A stretch of DNA of 64,000 nt, from positions 17,418,501 to 17,482,500 of the forward strand of contig NW_018343964.1 of NCBI RefSeq assembly GCF_002099425.1, written 5' to 3'. Position 1 is the stretch's first letter, and each line of letters starts with the position of its first letter. A model generated the notes under the pieces. That model made no database searches. It saw only the letters and a program-made list of their open reading frames with translations, and had not been told where the DNA came from. The stretch comes from Phascolarctos cinereus (taxonomy: Eukaryota > Chordata > Mammalia > Diprotodontia > Phascolarctidae). Shown here piece after piece: positions 1 through 10,300 of this stretch. A program made the position numbers and the translations under genes.

Positions 1-500
1 GTCATCTGTGAAAGTCTATGAGAGGATCAAGAGTTAGCTGTCTTCTTGTGAGAGACTGAAATTAAAGGGATTTAACTATCTATGTAAGAGATTGGAATTG
101 AGGGAGTTTACCAGCATAGACAGTCATCTGGGAAGAAACTGTGAGAGGACGAGAAGAGTTTAACTCTCATTTTATGAAGTGAAATGTTATGGAGAATTCC
201 TTAGAGCTGAATGAGTATCGTTAGAGGACTATTTCCAGAGCAGTTAGTCTGGCAGCATTGGTGAAAATATTCAATTTCATATGTCTTTCCTCTGATTTTT
301 ATGAGCATAGAAGTGATTCTCGCTGTAAATTTTACCCCTTGGATATACATTATAAATACTTAATTGTGTCTTTGTATTGTTATTTGCTATTGTGATAAAT
401 TATGTGAGCAGCAATACTGTTAAGTCTACGAGAACAAGGGGAGGGGGGAGCTAATGAGAAAATAATTGTCTATAAACTAAGGTGGGTACTCAGAGCTAAT
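1..500. repeat. Unassigned repeat-like stretch, possible LTR-type fossil
   Basis: This AT-rich stretch contains two diverged units about 120 bases apart, each opening with a form of GTCATCTGNGAA and continuing with GTGAGAG-type motifs. A TATAAATAC motif at about 352 is followed by a purine run near 437. Such features occur in retroviral LTRs, but I see no clear ends or target duplication. The family is unknown and it may simply be old unique sequence. Confidence 0.25.
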
Positions 501-1420
501 TAATTAATGAGAGATTTTGCATTTTCATTAATTCAAAAGGAAACACCAGAATATACTTCCAGATTTCCTTACAACCCAGGCAGAAAAATATTAAGGAAAT
601 TAACCAATAGCAGGAAGAGGTGTGTAAGAATTGGTGTGGTTGTGTTGTATATACTGTCATCTAACACAGCAGAGTTCAGGTCTTCACCTCATTGTCTCTA
701 AACCCATTGTTTATATGCTTATATTGTGTATAGGGAGGGTGAGAAACCAAAAGAATGAAATTCTCTCCTTAAGTTTTCACTTCTACTCAAACCCAAATCC
801 ATTTTCTTAAAGGAAATTATTTATACATAGAAATAACTCTAGCTCACCATAGAGATTGGGCCAATAAACCAAACATTCAAACCCTGTAACTGGACCCTTT
901 AAGACAGGGGGTAGGGAGGGGGAATGAAGGGAGGGAGGAATATTGCAGCAACTTGTTCCTAATTTTTGTCTTCAAATCTAAAAATTTTAATAAGGCTAAC
1001 TAAATACACCCCAGAGCTATCTGATGTGAATAAATCCCATATGCCATGAGCAATTAACTCAGCCTACCTAGTCTGTTTTGGGATAATATCACAATCCAAC
1101 AATGTATTTCTGTTATGATCTTGAACAGTCTATGGGGCCTGGTAGTCTCTCTGGGTCTGCCTCACCTGTCAGTGGGATGACTAAAAAGGATATTTTAGGC
1201 ATCTGTCACTTTGAAGCCCAGACCCAGAGGCAGAGCTCCTTTGTTTTTAAAGTTCCTGTTTTAGGACTACCATGACAGTCAAATCCTGCAGGCTTTGAGA
1301 TCTCTGATTCTCCTTACTGAAGATTAAAAAAAAAAAAAGAGCTAAGACTGCAAGCTAGGAGACCTGACTTCTAATCCTAACATTTCCATGTTACTATGTG
1401 AGTAACCAGAAAAATCATTT
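501..1420. other. Non-coding, nothing recognised
   Basis: No conserved coding pattern or clear repeat is seen. It contains a GA-rich tract at about 906-945 and an A-run at about 1,327-1,340. It is presumably part of the last intron of MTARC1, because exon 6 lies to the right and exon 7 has not been found. Confidence 0.4.
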
Positions 1421-1423
1421 CAC

Positions 1424-1724
1424 TAACTAGGTGGCAGAATGCTGGACCTGGAGACAGGAATGCTTGAATTCAAACCAGCCTCAGATACTTCCTAACTGTA
1501 TGATCCTGGGTAAGTCACATTACCTCTGTTTTCCCTCAGATTCTTCATCTATAAAGTGGGAATGATAACACCACCTACTTCCCAGGGTTGTTATTGGGAT
1601 CAAATGAGAGAGTATTTGTAAAGCACTTTGTAAACCTTAAAACACTGTGTGATCCTGGCAAGTCACTTAACCCCATTGCCTAGCCAAAAAAAAAAAAACA
1701 AACCTTAAAACACCATGTAAACAC
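1424..1724 (+). repeat. MIR/THER1-type SINE
   Basis: The core SINE runs from a tRNA-like head (CTGGACCTGGAGACAGG) through CTCAGATTCTTCATCTATAA to a tail reading GTAAAGCACTTTGTAAACC. A younger SINE fragment at 1,646-1,698 interrupts the tail. Confidence 0.75.
1646..1698 (+). repeat. WSINE1-like SINE 3' fragment nested in a MIR, with target duplication
   Basis: This is a 5'-truncated copy containing GGCAAGTCACTTAACC and an A-run. It is flanked by the exact 14-base duplication AAACCTTAAAACAC at 1,632-1,645 and 1,699-1,712. That marks L1-driven insertion into the older MIR. Confidence 0.8.
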
Positions 1725-1744
1725 TCCCTGTTCTTTTGGTTTCT

Positions 1745-2504
1745 ACATCTGTGTGTTGAGGAGAGTATCCTCCCCGGCTATTTCCAGGAAGGAGGGCATT
1801 GCTGATAAATGGTCAGAGCCCTAAGTCTTGGACTTTCTCTCTAGTTTTGTCCTCAGTGTTGACTTGTTACAAAGGAACAAACCAGCAACTTCTCTCCAGC
1901 TTCTCTTCGTCATTTACACAGCCCCTTCTAAGGCCTGAGTGGAGAACACTGGTTAGGAAATAGCTTGGATTTTTAATAAAGTCAGTCATTTGTTTAAAAA
2001 AAAAGTTTAGTTTCTTAAAATTTTCACCTCTCCCTCCTCACTGCCAAAAAGTTAATCTGTATACACCAGCTCAACCCTTAATGTCTCCTGACAACATGTA
2101 ATCACTCCTATTCTGTAACTCTTTTTTTTTGGACTAGCTCTGTAATTTCATTGGTGTCAGAGTATAGTCGAGAAACTCCCTCTTTCAATGAAGATCAGCA
2201 AATATTCTGTAAATTATAGTCACAGAATGTTGTATAATTCTGTAATGCTAAAGAGAATTTCTCCTGCTGCCCCACCCTCCCAGGAAGCCCTATGAAATTT
2301 TCCTTAGAGCTCTTGGTTATTCCCATAGGACCCAAGAGCCTACAGTAAAGGTACTAGTGCCTGGAGGGAGGGAAGCTCAGTTTGGACAAACACGTGGGGA
2401 GAAAAACTGAGGTGTGGTAGTGAGGAGGCTCTAAGACTGACCCCTCAAGGTAGCTGAAGCCTTTGTATCCTCTCCCACAGCTCCTACAGAAGTAGCTGGT
2501 ATGG
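1745..2504. other. Non-coding, nothing recognised
   Basis: No exon or confident repeat is visible in this intronic stretch. Confidence 0.4.
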
Positions 2505-2509
2505 GGGGC

Positions 2510-2694
2510 AGGGGAGGGGAAGAGGACTGCATTTAGCATCAAGTATCTCAGTTCAAAACCTGGTTCCTCCCTGTGTGACCTTGGACAAGTCATATATCCT
2601 TTCTAGGTCTCAGTTTCCTCACATATAAAGATGAAGAGTTTAGGCCACAAATGGTCTCTAAAGTTCCTCCCAGCTCTAAGTCTATGATCCTATG
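2510..2694 (+). repeat. MIR-type SINE
   Basis: It shows GTGTGACCTTGGACAAGTCA, then CTCAGTTTCCTCACATATAA, then a tail reading CCCAGCTCTAAGTCTATGATCC. That tail type recurs in several other SINEs of this window. Confidence 0.7.
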
Positions 2695-2840
2695 GGCTTA
2701 GGGATCAGCTTCACTGTCGTGGGGAAGGAGCTGAAAGTCAACCCATCATGTACCAGTGTTTGCCTTCTCCAGGTCCTCCCAGCATCTTCAGCAATTCTGC
2801 TGCTACACCATCCAGTTTTGACCTCACCAATGATTTTTAA

Positions 2841-3093
2841 GGGCAGCAGAGTGGCACAGTGGATAGAGTGCAAGGCCTGGAGTCAGGAAAATTCCTCTTC
2901 CTGAGTTCAAATCTGGCCTCAGACACTTACTAGCTGTGTGACCCTGGGCAAGTCACTTAACCCTGTTTGCTTCAGTTTCTTCATCTGTCAAACGAGCTGG
3001 AGAAGGAAATGGCAAACCAGTATCTTTGCCAAGAAAATCCCAAATGGGGTCATGAAAAGTAGGATGTAATTGAAAAATGACTGAACAACAGCA
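2841..3093 (+). repeat. MAR1 SINE, near full length
   Basis: This tRNA-derived marsupial SINE has the head GTGGCACAGTGGATAGAG, the middle ACTAGCTGTGTGACCCTGGG, and the diagnostic MAR1 tail GGAAATGGCAAACCAG ... CCAAATGGGGTCATGAA ... ACTGAACAACAGC. Confidence 0.88.
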
Positions 3094-3129
3094 ATGCATC
3101 TTTTAGGATTACAGGATTTTATTTCATCA

Positions 3130-3353
3130 TCCTAGTCTACACATTGTTTTCACCTACATTCTTCCATTATCTTCATAGCACACCTGTGTAGTAGGTAGAC
3201 CAAGTAATATTATTATTCCCACTATACAGATGAGGAAACAAAGCCTCAGGGAGATTTTCACTTGCCCAAGGTCACACATGTAGTAACAAGCTAGAACCTA
3301 GCTAGGTCTTCTGACTCCTGATTCAATATTCTTTCCATTACATCATGCTGTCT
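3130..3353 (-). repeat. MIR-type SINE
   Basis: The reverse-oriented core includes CAGATGAGGAAACAAAGCCT and CTTGCCCAAGGTCACAC. Confidence 0.7.
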
Positions 3354-3640
3354 CACAAACCAGCACATTTTACTTGCTTTAGGTATGTGGGTATGTGGGA
3401 AAGTATTTCTAAGGCTGGCTTATTGCCAAATCATTCATTCCTTCAACAAGCATCTATTAAGTGCTTACTGTATGCACTCCACTGTAGTCTGTGCTCTATC
3501 TGCCCTTTTACCCCAGCTAGTTCATGAATCCAACACCACCCACTCTTTGTTGTTCTGGCACCATCGTACAATTTGAGAAGAGCTCCCTCATGCCTTCTCA
3601 CCCAGCATCTTACAGCTGTTGGGCAGTTCCTCCAACGTCA

Positions 3641-3902
3641 AAGAGACAATGTGGCCTAGTGGAGTTCACTCACCTTACAGTCAGGTAACACTTGTGTTCC
3701 ATTCTCTCCTCCGACATTTACTAACTGGGTGACTGTGGGAAAGCTGTTAAACCCCTCTCAGCCTGTTTCCCCATCTATGAAATGGGGATGATACTATCTG
3801 CATGCACCTATGACACAAGGTGGCTGAGAATCAAGTGAGATAGTGTCTGCAAAGCATTGTGCAAACCTAAAATCTCTATATAAAAATCAGTTAGCCATTA
3901 TT
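3641..3902 (+). repeat. MIR/THER1-type SINE
   Basis: The copy runs from a GTGGCCTAGTGG-like head through CCCATCTATGAAATGGGGAT to a tail reading GCAAAGCATTGTGCAAACC. It ends at a T-run. Confidence 0.7.
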
Positions 3903-4704
3903 TTTTTTTTTGCATTCTTAATGCTTTGCCTCACGAGACATCACTTGCTAGCAAACCCCAACTCCTATTGTCAAGCAAAGAGGCTTGACAGCTCAGATAG
4001 GAGATTCTGAAAGTATCATTTCCTAAATAACTCAGACATGAAGGGCTGAAGTGCCTGGCTCCCTGCTGCAAAAACAGAGGGGCTATTTTCTGACTCTAAT
4101 GTTGACTTAGCTTCTCCATAATTTATGTGAGCCTACAGGGCCCTTTTCCCTCCCAATTTATGACCACCTGTCTTGGGGGAGCATATAAATTACACTTATG
4201 ACAATTTAAATCTCAGTAAGAGATAAGAGAGAGACACCTAGGTTGGCTGCACTGTCTCACAGAGCATTAGAGGCAATTAGGCCCAGATTGCTGGGATATA
4301 TGAACACTTGTAATAGATCAGTACGAGGGCATCAGCTCCTGGCTGCACATTCTTATTGTGTTTACCTTTGTGCCTGGAGTCAATTATCCCCCTCCAACAA
4401 ACATACACTCACAAATGGAGGAGGGGCAGAAAATGCAGAGGTATTGCATGCAGGGCTCTGGGAGCCACAAGGTACAAGCATCAAAGTGAACTTTCTCACT
4501 CCAGTGGGCAAAGGTGGCTGTTTTAAAGTCCAAGACCATATGGGATCTGAGAGGAGAGGAGGTAGCATTTAAATGGAACAACAGCAACTTCCCAAAGTGA
4601 CTTGGATGATTCATGCATCCCAGCAGCAGGAAAATGTGAAGGGGCCAGTGCTTTTATGTTTAAAGGAGCCTGGCTGCTGAGACCCTTTAGGAGAGTCACA
4701 TAAC
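3903..4704. other. Non-coding, nothing recognised
   Basis: There is an open frame of about 109 codons at 4,243-4,572, but it has no recognisable domain and an overlapping frame is open on the other strand. I see no splice or conservation evidence and do not call a gene. Confidence 0.4.
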
Positions 4705-4962
4705 AGGGACAGCTAGGTAGTGCAATAGATAGAGCACCAAGTCTGAAGTCAGGAAGATATGACTTTAAATCCAGCCTCAGATGCTTACTAGCTGTGTGAC
4801 CCTGAGACAGTCATTTAATCTGTTTGCCTCCGTTTCCTCATCTATAAAACGGGGGTAATAATAGCATCTACCTCCAGGGTTGTTGTGAGGATCAAATGAG
4901 ATAATAACTGTAAAGTGCTTAGCACAGTGACTGGAACATAGTAAATGTGACATAAATGTTAC
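4705..4962 (+). repeat. SINE with MAR1-like head and MIR-like tail
   Basis: The head is GACAGCTAGGTAGTGCAATA. The tail is GGGTTGTTGTGAGGATCAAA ... AAAGTGCTTAGCACAGTGAC. It runs directly into the trinucleotide microsatellite at 4,963, so the microsatellite probably grew from the 3' end of this SINE. Confidence 0.75.
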
Positions 4963-5220
4963 CTAGTAGTAGTTGTAGTAGTAGCAGCAGTAGTAATAGT
5001 AGTAGTAGCAGCAACAGCTGTAGTAGTAGCAGTAGTAGTAATAGTAATAGTAGTAGTAGCAATAGTACTAGTAATAGTCATAGTAGTAGCAGTAGCAGTA
5101 GCAGCAGCAGCAGTAGTAATAGTAATAGTAGTAGTAGCAGCAATAATACTAGTAGTAGTCATAGCAGTAGCAGCAGCAGCAGCAGTAGTAGTAGTAGAAG
5201 TAGTAGTAAAAGTAGTAGTT
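4963..5220. repeat. Interrupted TAG/CAG trinucleotide microsatellite, about 258 bp
   Basis: The plus strand carries a long imperfect array of TAG, CAG, TAA and CAT triplets. It creates artificial open frames rich in Ser/Asn on one strand and Thr/Ala on the other. Those frames are not genes. Confidence 0.93.
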
Positions 5221-5376
5221 TGTCTTTTGTTTTCAAAGAGGATCAATGACATCATGGGGTAAGGATTTAAATGAAGCAGTTTCACTAAGTTCTCCCTCTC
5301 TTCCCGGACCATCCAAGTCCAGTGGCAAGACAAAAATCAAGACCCCTGATGATGGCCCAGGCTGCAGTGGATGACC
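5221..5376 (+). repeat. Dispersed repeat family U, copy 1
   Basis: It opens with TTTTCAAAGAGGATCAATGA and contains TTTAAATGAAGCAG and GTCCAGTGGCAAGAC. The same ordered motifs occur at 37.1 kb, 41.7 kb and 58.0 kb, with a short copy at 17.0 kb. I do not recognise the catalogue name. Confidence 0.7.
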
Positions 5377-5379
5377 TTG

Positions 5380-5612
5380 GCAGCTAGGTGGCACAGTGGT
5401 AGAGCGTTGGGCCTACCTCATCTTCCTGAGTTCAAGTCCGACCTCAGATACTTACTGGCTGTGTGACCCTGGGCAAGTCACTTACCCCCATTTGCCTCAG
5501 TTTCCTCACCTATAAAATGAGCTGCAGAAGCAACAGCAAAACCACTCCAGTATGTCAGCCAAGAAAACCCCAGATGGGACCATGAAGAGTCAGACATAAA
5601 TGAACAATAAAT
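5380..5612 (+). repeat. MAR1 SINE
   Basis: It has the head GGCAGCTAGGTGGCACAGTG, the middle GGCTGTGTGACCCTGGGCAA, and the MAR1 tail with AAACCACTCCAGTATGTCAG and AACCCCAGATGGGACCATGA. Confidence 0.88.
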
Positions 5613-5974
5613 AGCATCAATAGTAGCAGTCCTGGTGGTAGTAGTAGTATATAGAATCCTCAGTTTGCAGTCTGGGATCTGGGCCTGAATCTCACTTGTG
5701 CTACACATGAGCTGTGTCCTTGGGCAAACCAATACACCTCTTTAAGTGCAGGCATTGGAAAGACTGGAGAGATTGGAAAGGGTTTTTGTAACACCTCATT
5801 CCTTTCCTACAAAGGATGCTTTGCCTACTATTCAAATGTAACCCTCTGGACTTTGTTTTGTTACAGCTGAGAATTTCACCAGGCTCCTAGAGATAATGCC
5901 TTAAGCTCCCAGGATTGCCCAATTGGAGAGGGAAAGAGAGACAGAGAGAGAGAAGACAGAGATCACACAAAATA

Positions 5975-6225
5975 CCTCACTAGTATTTCTATAGTGCTTT
6001 AAGGTTTGCAAAGCACTGTTATCTCATTGTGTTCCCACGAAAACCCAGAAAGGAACATACTTATTATCCTCATTTTACAGAGGAAGAAACTGAGGCAAAC
6101 AGGGTGAAGTGACTTGCCCAGAGGTCACACAACTAGTAAGTGTCTGAGGCAGGATTTGAACTCAGAAAGATAAGTCTTCCTGACTCCAGGCTTGGAACTC
6201 TATCCACTGTGCCATCTAGCTTCCT
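5975..6225 (-). repeat. MIR/THER1-type SINE with marsupial head
   Basis: Reading the plus strand: GTGCTTTAAGGTTTGCAAAG, then TTTACAGAGGAAGAAACTGA, then a head ending TCCACTGTGCCATCTAGC. The element is therefore on the minus strand. Confidence 0.8.
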
Positions 6226-6229
6226 CAAA

Positions 6230-6405
6230 ATTATAGGTACATAGAATTTAGGCCCAGAAGGCACCTTAGACATTAGCATGTAATCCATTCTATCCCACAT
6301 TTTGCAAATGATAAAAATGAACCCCAAAGAGGTTAAATGACCGCTCACTAGTTGCAGACTCAAACTGGGCTGACTCCAAATCCAGGCATTCTTTAGGCTA
6401 CACCC
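6230..6405 (-). repeat. MIR-type SINE fragment
   Basis: This is a second reverse copy directly adjacent to the previous one, with AATTTAGGCCCAGAAGGCAC and GACTCCAAATCCAGGCATTC. Confidence 0.6.
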
Positions 6406-6691
6406 AAACGCCTATTCCGTGATTCTTCTTGGTATATGGAAGGCAAGGAGGGACACGATGCCTATCATCATTTAACACTTACACCATGCTGGTAAGTGCT
6501 CCCACCTCTCAACCCTTCCCTTGGCCCATGGAGTTTGAATGATCATTTGGACTACTGCCCTTTGGTGCCCAGATAAGCACAAAGGAGCTCAATGGGGAGA
6601 ATTCTTTTCAAAATACACACTCCAAAGTACTCACTTAGGCAAAAGACCACTTACACAAAATTTCTTTCTACTTCCATTTAAGCATAGTGGA

Positions 6692-6848
6692 AGGGACAGC
6701 TAGGTGGCACAGTGGATGGAGCACTAGCCCTGGAGTCAGGAGGACCTGAGTTCAAATCCAACCTCAGACACTTAACACTAACTAGCTGTGTGATCCTGAG
6801 CAAGTCACTCAATTGCCTCACCAAAAAGAAAAAAGAAAAAGAAAAGCA
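6692..6848 (+). repeat. WSINE1-like SINE, near full length
   Basis: The head is GACAGCTAGGTGGCACAGTG, followed by GGAGTCAGGAGGACCTGAG and CAATTGCCTCACC, and it ends in an A-rich tail. The CAATTGCCTCACC ending separates this type from MAR1. Confidence 0.88.
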
Positions 6849-7283
6849 ACACATTTAAGAATAGTGGAGAGAATATAGTGGTACTTGCCTGTAATCCCTA
6901 GTACTTGGGGGAGGGGGAGGCTGGGGGATCACTTGAGTTCAAAATGAAGATGTCTGGCTTAGATGACCTTTGAAGTTCCTTCCATCACTAAATCTACGGT
7001 CCTATGAACACTGCATTTGGGGTCTAATGACCTGGGCTTAAATCCCGGTTCCACTACAGGCCTGTAGTAACCCTGGCCAATTCACTTCATGTGAGATGTA
7101 AAAGTCAGATGTGAATATTATTATTTACCTCTTTGGGTCTAAGCTTTCTAAAAAATTAAGGGGTTACCCTAGTTAGTCCCTAGGATCCATTCAAAATCTA
7201 AAATCCTGCCATGCTAAGTAGTAGGTGGTATCTGTCCTGGTTACACAAATCTAAGTGTCAGATGGATTTCTGTTTTGCCATAC

Positions 7284-7355
7284 CTCCTTAAGGTTTCCAG
7301 GGGTTCCTTCCTGCTCATGATGCCAGTGTCTGGATCTACAGTTGTTAAAATGCAC
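7284..7355 (-). CDS. MTARC1: MTARC1 exon 6 (72 bp)
   Basis: The acceptor TTTGTTTAG precedes the exon and the donor GTATGG follows it. The first base completes the Arg codon begun in exon 5. The next codon is the cysteine equivalent to human Cys273, which ligates molybdenum. It is followed by [20 protein letters not shown], a conserved MOSC segment. The exon ends in phase 2 after ETLR, as does the MTARC2 copy. Confidence 0.95.
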
Positions 7356-10300
7356 CTAAACAAAATACAGCCAAAAAAAATTTTTTTAAAGGTAAAAAAT
7401 AAAATAAATTTTAAAAAATACAGCAAACATTAGATTATAACTGGAAATGAGTGACAATGACTATTTCTTCCAATGGATGTAGAACACTTACCGGCCACAA
7501 GCCATTATCCTTTTCATTTCCACATCACCAATGAGGATTTCATTCCAAGAATCCTAGGAAATAGGCCAAATTCACATTATGCCATCATTCCTAAAGTACT
7601 TGTCTTGAACACCCAGTATAAAAATAGCTTCTTAATTATTCAGCACGAAGTCACAACAAGGATATGACTCCAACACCAAACACTACTTACCTCTATACAG
7701 TACTTTATCATTACAAGGCATTCTCATATACAGGACCTCCATTTGGTCCTTGAAACAACCATATGGATGCAAATATTATTTTCCCCCTTTTACAGATGGG
7801 AAAATTGAGGCTCAGAGAAGGTAAGAGATTGGCTCATGGTCACAGAGATGGTAAGCAGAGAATTAAGGGCTTAGATCCAGGGTTCCTGATTCTTAATTCA
7901 AAATTCTTTCAAGTATTACCAAGCTGCCTTTTCTGGGAGCACGGAACACATCAATAGTCTTCTTCTCCTTGCCCTGCCTTTGTTATGTGCCACTCTTCCC
8001 TACCTAGCTAAAATGCATTTTCTCTCTCCTTTTAATTCGCCTCCTGTATGTCCAAAACCCAGCTCAAAACTCACCTCCTTCAAACTGGCTATAATCAAAT
8101 GACATATTTGTTAAGTGCTTAGCACAATACCTGGCACATAGTAGGTGCTTAATAAAGCTTGTTTCCAATGTGATCTTTGGCAATTTATTTGCTTTCTCTA
8201 GGCCTAAATTTCCTCATCTTGAACTAAATGCTCTCATAAAATCCCTACCAGCTCCAATAATCTATGAAATGATGAATCTATTCAGTAATGAAGGCATTCC
8301 ACCAACCCTGCTATCATCTCATCCTGCGTGACTCTGGGTCTTTTTTCCCACAAATTTTCCACAGAGAGCTCTCCTAATAAAGATGTCCTTGTTCTTTCAG
8401 TTTCTTGGGGACACTCACCTATTGTCACTATTCTTATGATATGACCAGCCCCCCTCCTTGTGCAGTCATATCTTCCGCAAAGTTTTTGAATGCTTCTTCT
8501 TGTGCACACATTGTCATAGGTGACATGCCTTGTGTATACTTGTTCAAGGAAGGCCTACATTTCAAAACACTTTAAACTAGCCTAAGTATTTCTTGGGCAC
8601 TTATAATTCAGAAGGAACTATCCCAGGAACCAAAAGTGATATCAAGAAGTATAAGCCACAATTCCTTCCTTCACAGAGTTTACAATCTATGTGAGATCAT
8701 GAAGAAGTTCATAAAAAGTTAAGAAAGACCTCAGTCAAAAGATACTTGAAGATACTCAGTCCGTCATTATTTGCCAAATGGAGTAGAGGGATTACCAACT
8801 GCCACAGAAATGGTGAGAGATGGTTTTGAGATGAGCCCTGAAAGACTAGTAGGCTTGGACCCTGAAATCCCGTGGCTAAGCAAACACCCCAAGACGGTCA
8901 AAGACAGAAAGTTTCTATTATGTGCTAAAATAGCAATTGTAGCATTTTTGTGGTAGTAAAAAACTGGGAAAAAATGAGATGGCCATCAACTGGGAAATGG
9001 TTGAACAAATTGTGCCTCACAAATGTAATGGAATATTACTGTGCTAAAAAAAATGACATAATGAAGAATTCAAAGAAAGGAAAACACATGAACTGATGAA
9101 GAATGAAGTGAGAAGAGGCAGGAAAACAATATACACAATGACTACATTGATGGAAATGGAAAGAATGATAAACTGAAATTGAAAGCTATGCAATTATAAC
9201 GATAAAACTTGGGCCCTGGGAAGAAATGTGAAAATGAACCTTCCTCTCTCCATTCTAGATGCTATGGGTGTGGAATCTTACACAACGTCAGTTGTCGTCC
9301 ATGTGTTCAATAGTTTTGCTGAACTGCTTTTTTCCCTTTTTTAAAAAAAGCCTTTCTTACAAGAGAAGGCTCACTAGGAAAGGGGAAAGAATGAAGTGAA
9401 AGGGATATTTCAGAAATGAGATAATATATGTAACATGTTTTATAAACCTTAAAGTACTATATAAATGGTAGCTATTGCTATAATTATGTTCAAACAAAAG
9501 GCTTCAATAAAAAATTAAAATAAAAAAGAAAGATATAATCATTTGAAAGGTTGCAAGAATAGGCAAGATAGGACAGTCTACTAAAGATATTATAACTATG
9601 CTTAACAGAAATCAGAAATATAACAGGGTGACAAAGGACAACTGCACACTGCAGAGCCCATTAGCAATGGGCATCGTATGCATATAGTGTGACAGGGAGG
9701 GCAGTTAAGTGGCTCAGCAGAAAAAGTATCAGGGCCTGAAGTCAAGAAGACTCATTGTCCTGAATTCAAAACTGTCCTCAGATACTCCCTGGCTGTGACT
9801 TTAAGCAAGTCACTTAATCCTGTTTGCCTCAGTTTCCTCATTTGTAAAATGATCTGGACAAGGAGATGGCAAACCACTCCAGTATCTTTGCCAAGAAAAC
9901 TCCAAATGGGGTCACAAAGCACCAGCCACAACTGAAACAAGAGAACATTAAGTATGATGGGGCAAAGGCCATATTCTACAAGTGGTTTAAATGTTCACCT
10001 GGGTATTTGGCTTCCTATAGACCCATCTTTTATCAGTTTGAAGCCATAGCTTACCTACCATAAGACAGAATACTTTCTCAAAACATGGCCTTAATTGAGC
10101 TAATGTGCACTCTACATGATGGGTATATTGCAGTAGTGGAAAAAAATCAGGAAAATTGTTCCTTTCACTGACTTCTCATACCAGAGTCAAGGGAGTCAGC
10201 AACTATTTAGCAAAGACCTGCTCTATCCCAGATTTTACCACATGGGGGCAATGTGGTCACAAAAAAAACCCTGAAGGCTGCATGCAGCAAGAAACTAATG

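Noticed and set aside
4956-5333. Ser/Asn-rich and Thr/Ala-rich open frames
   Set aside because: They are translations of the TAG/CAG microsatellite, not genes.
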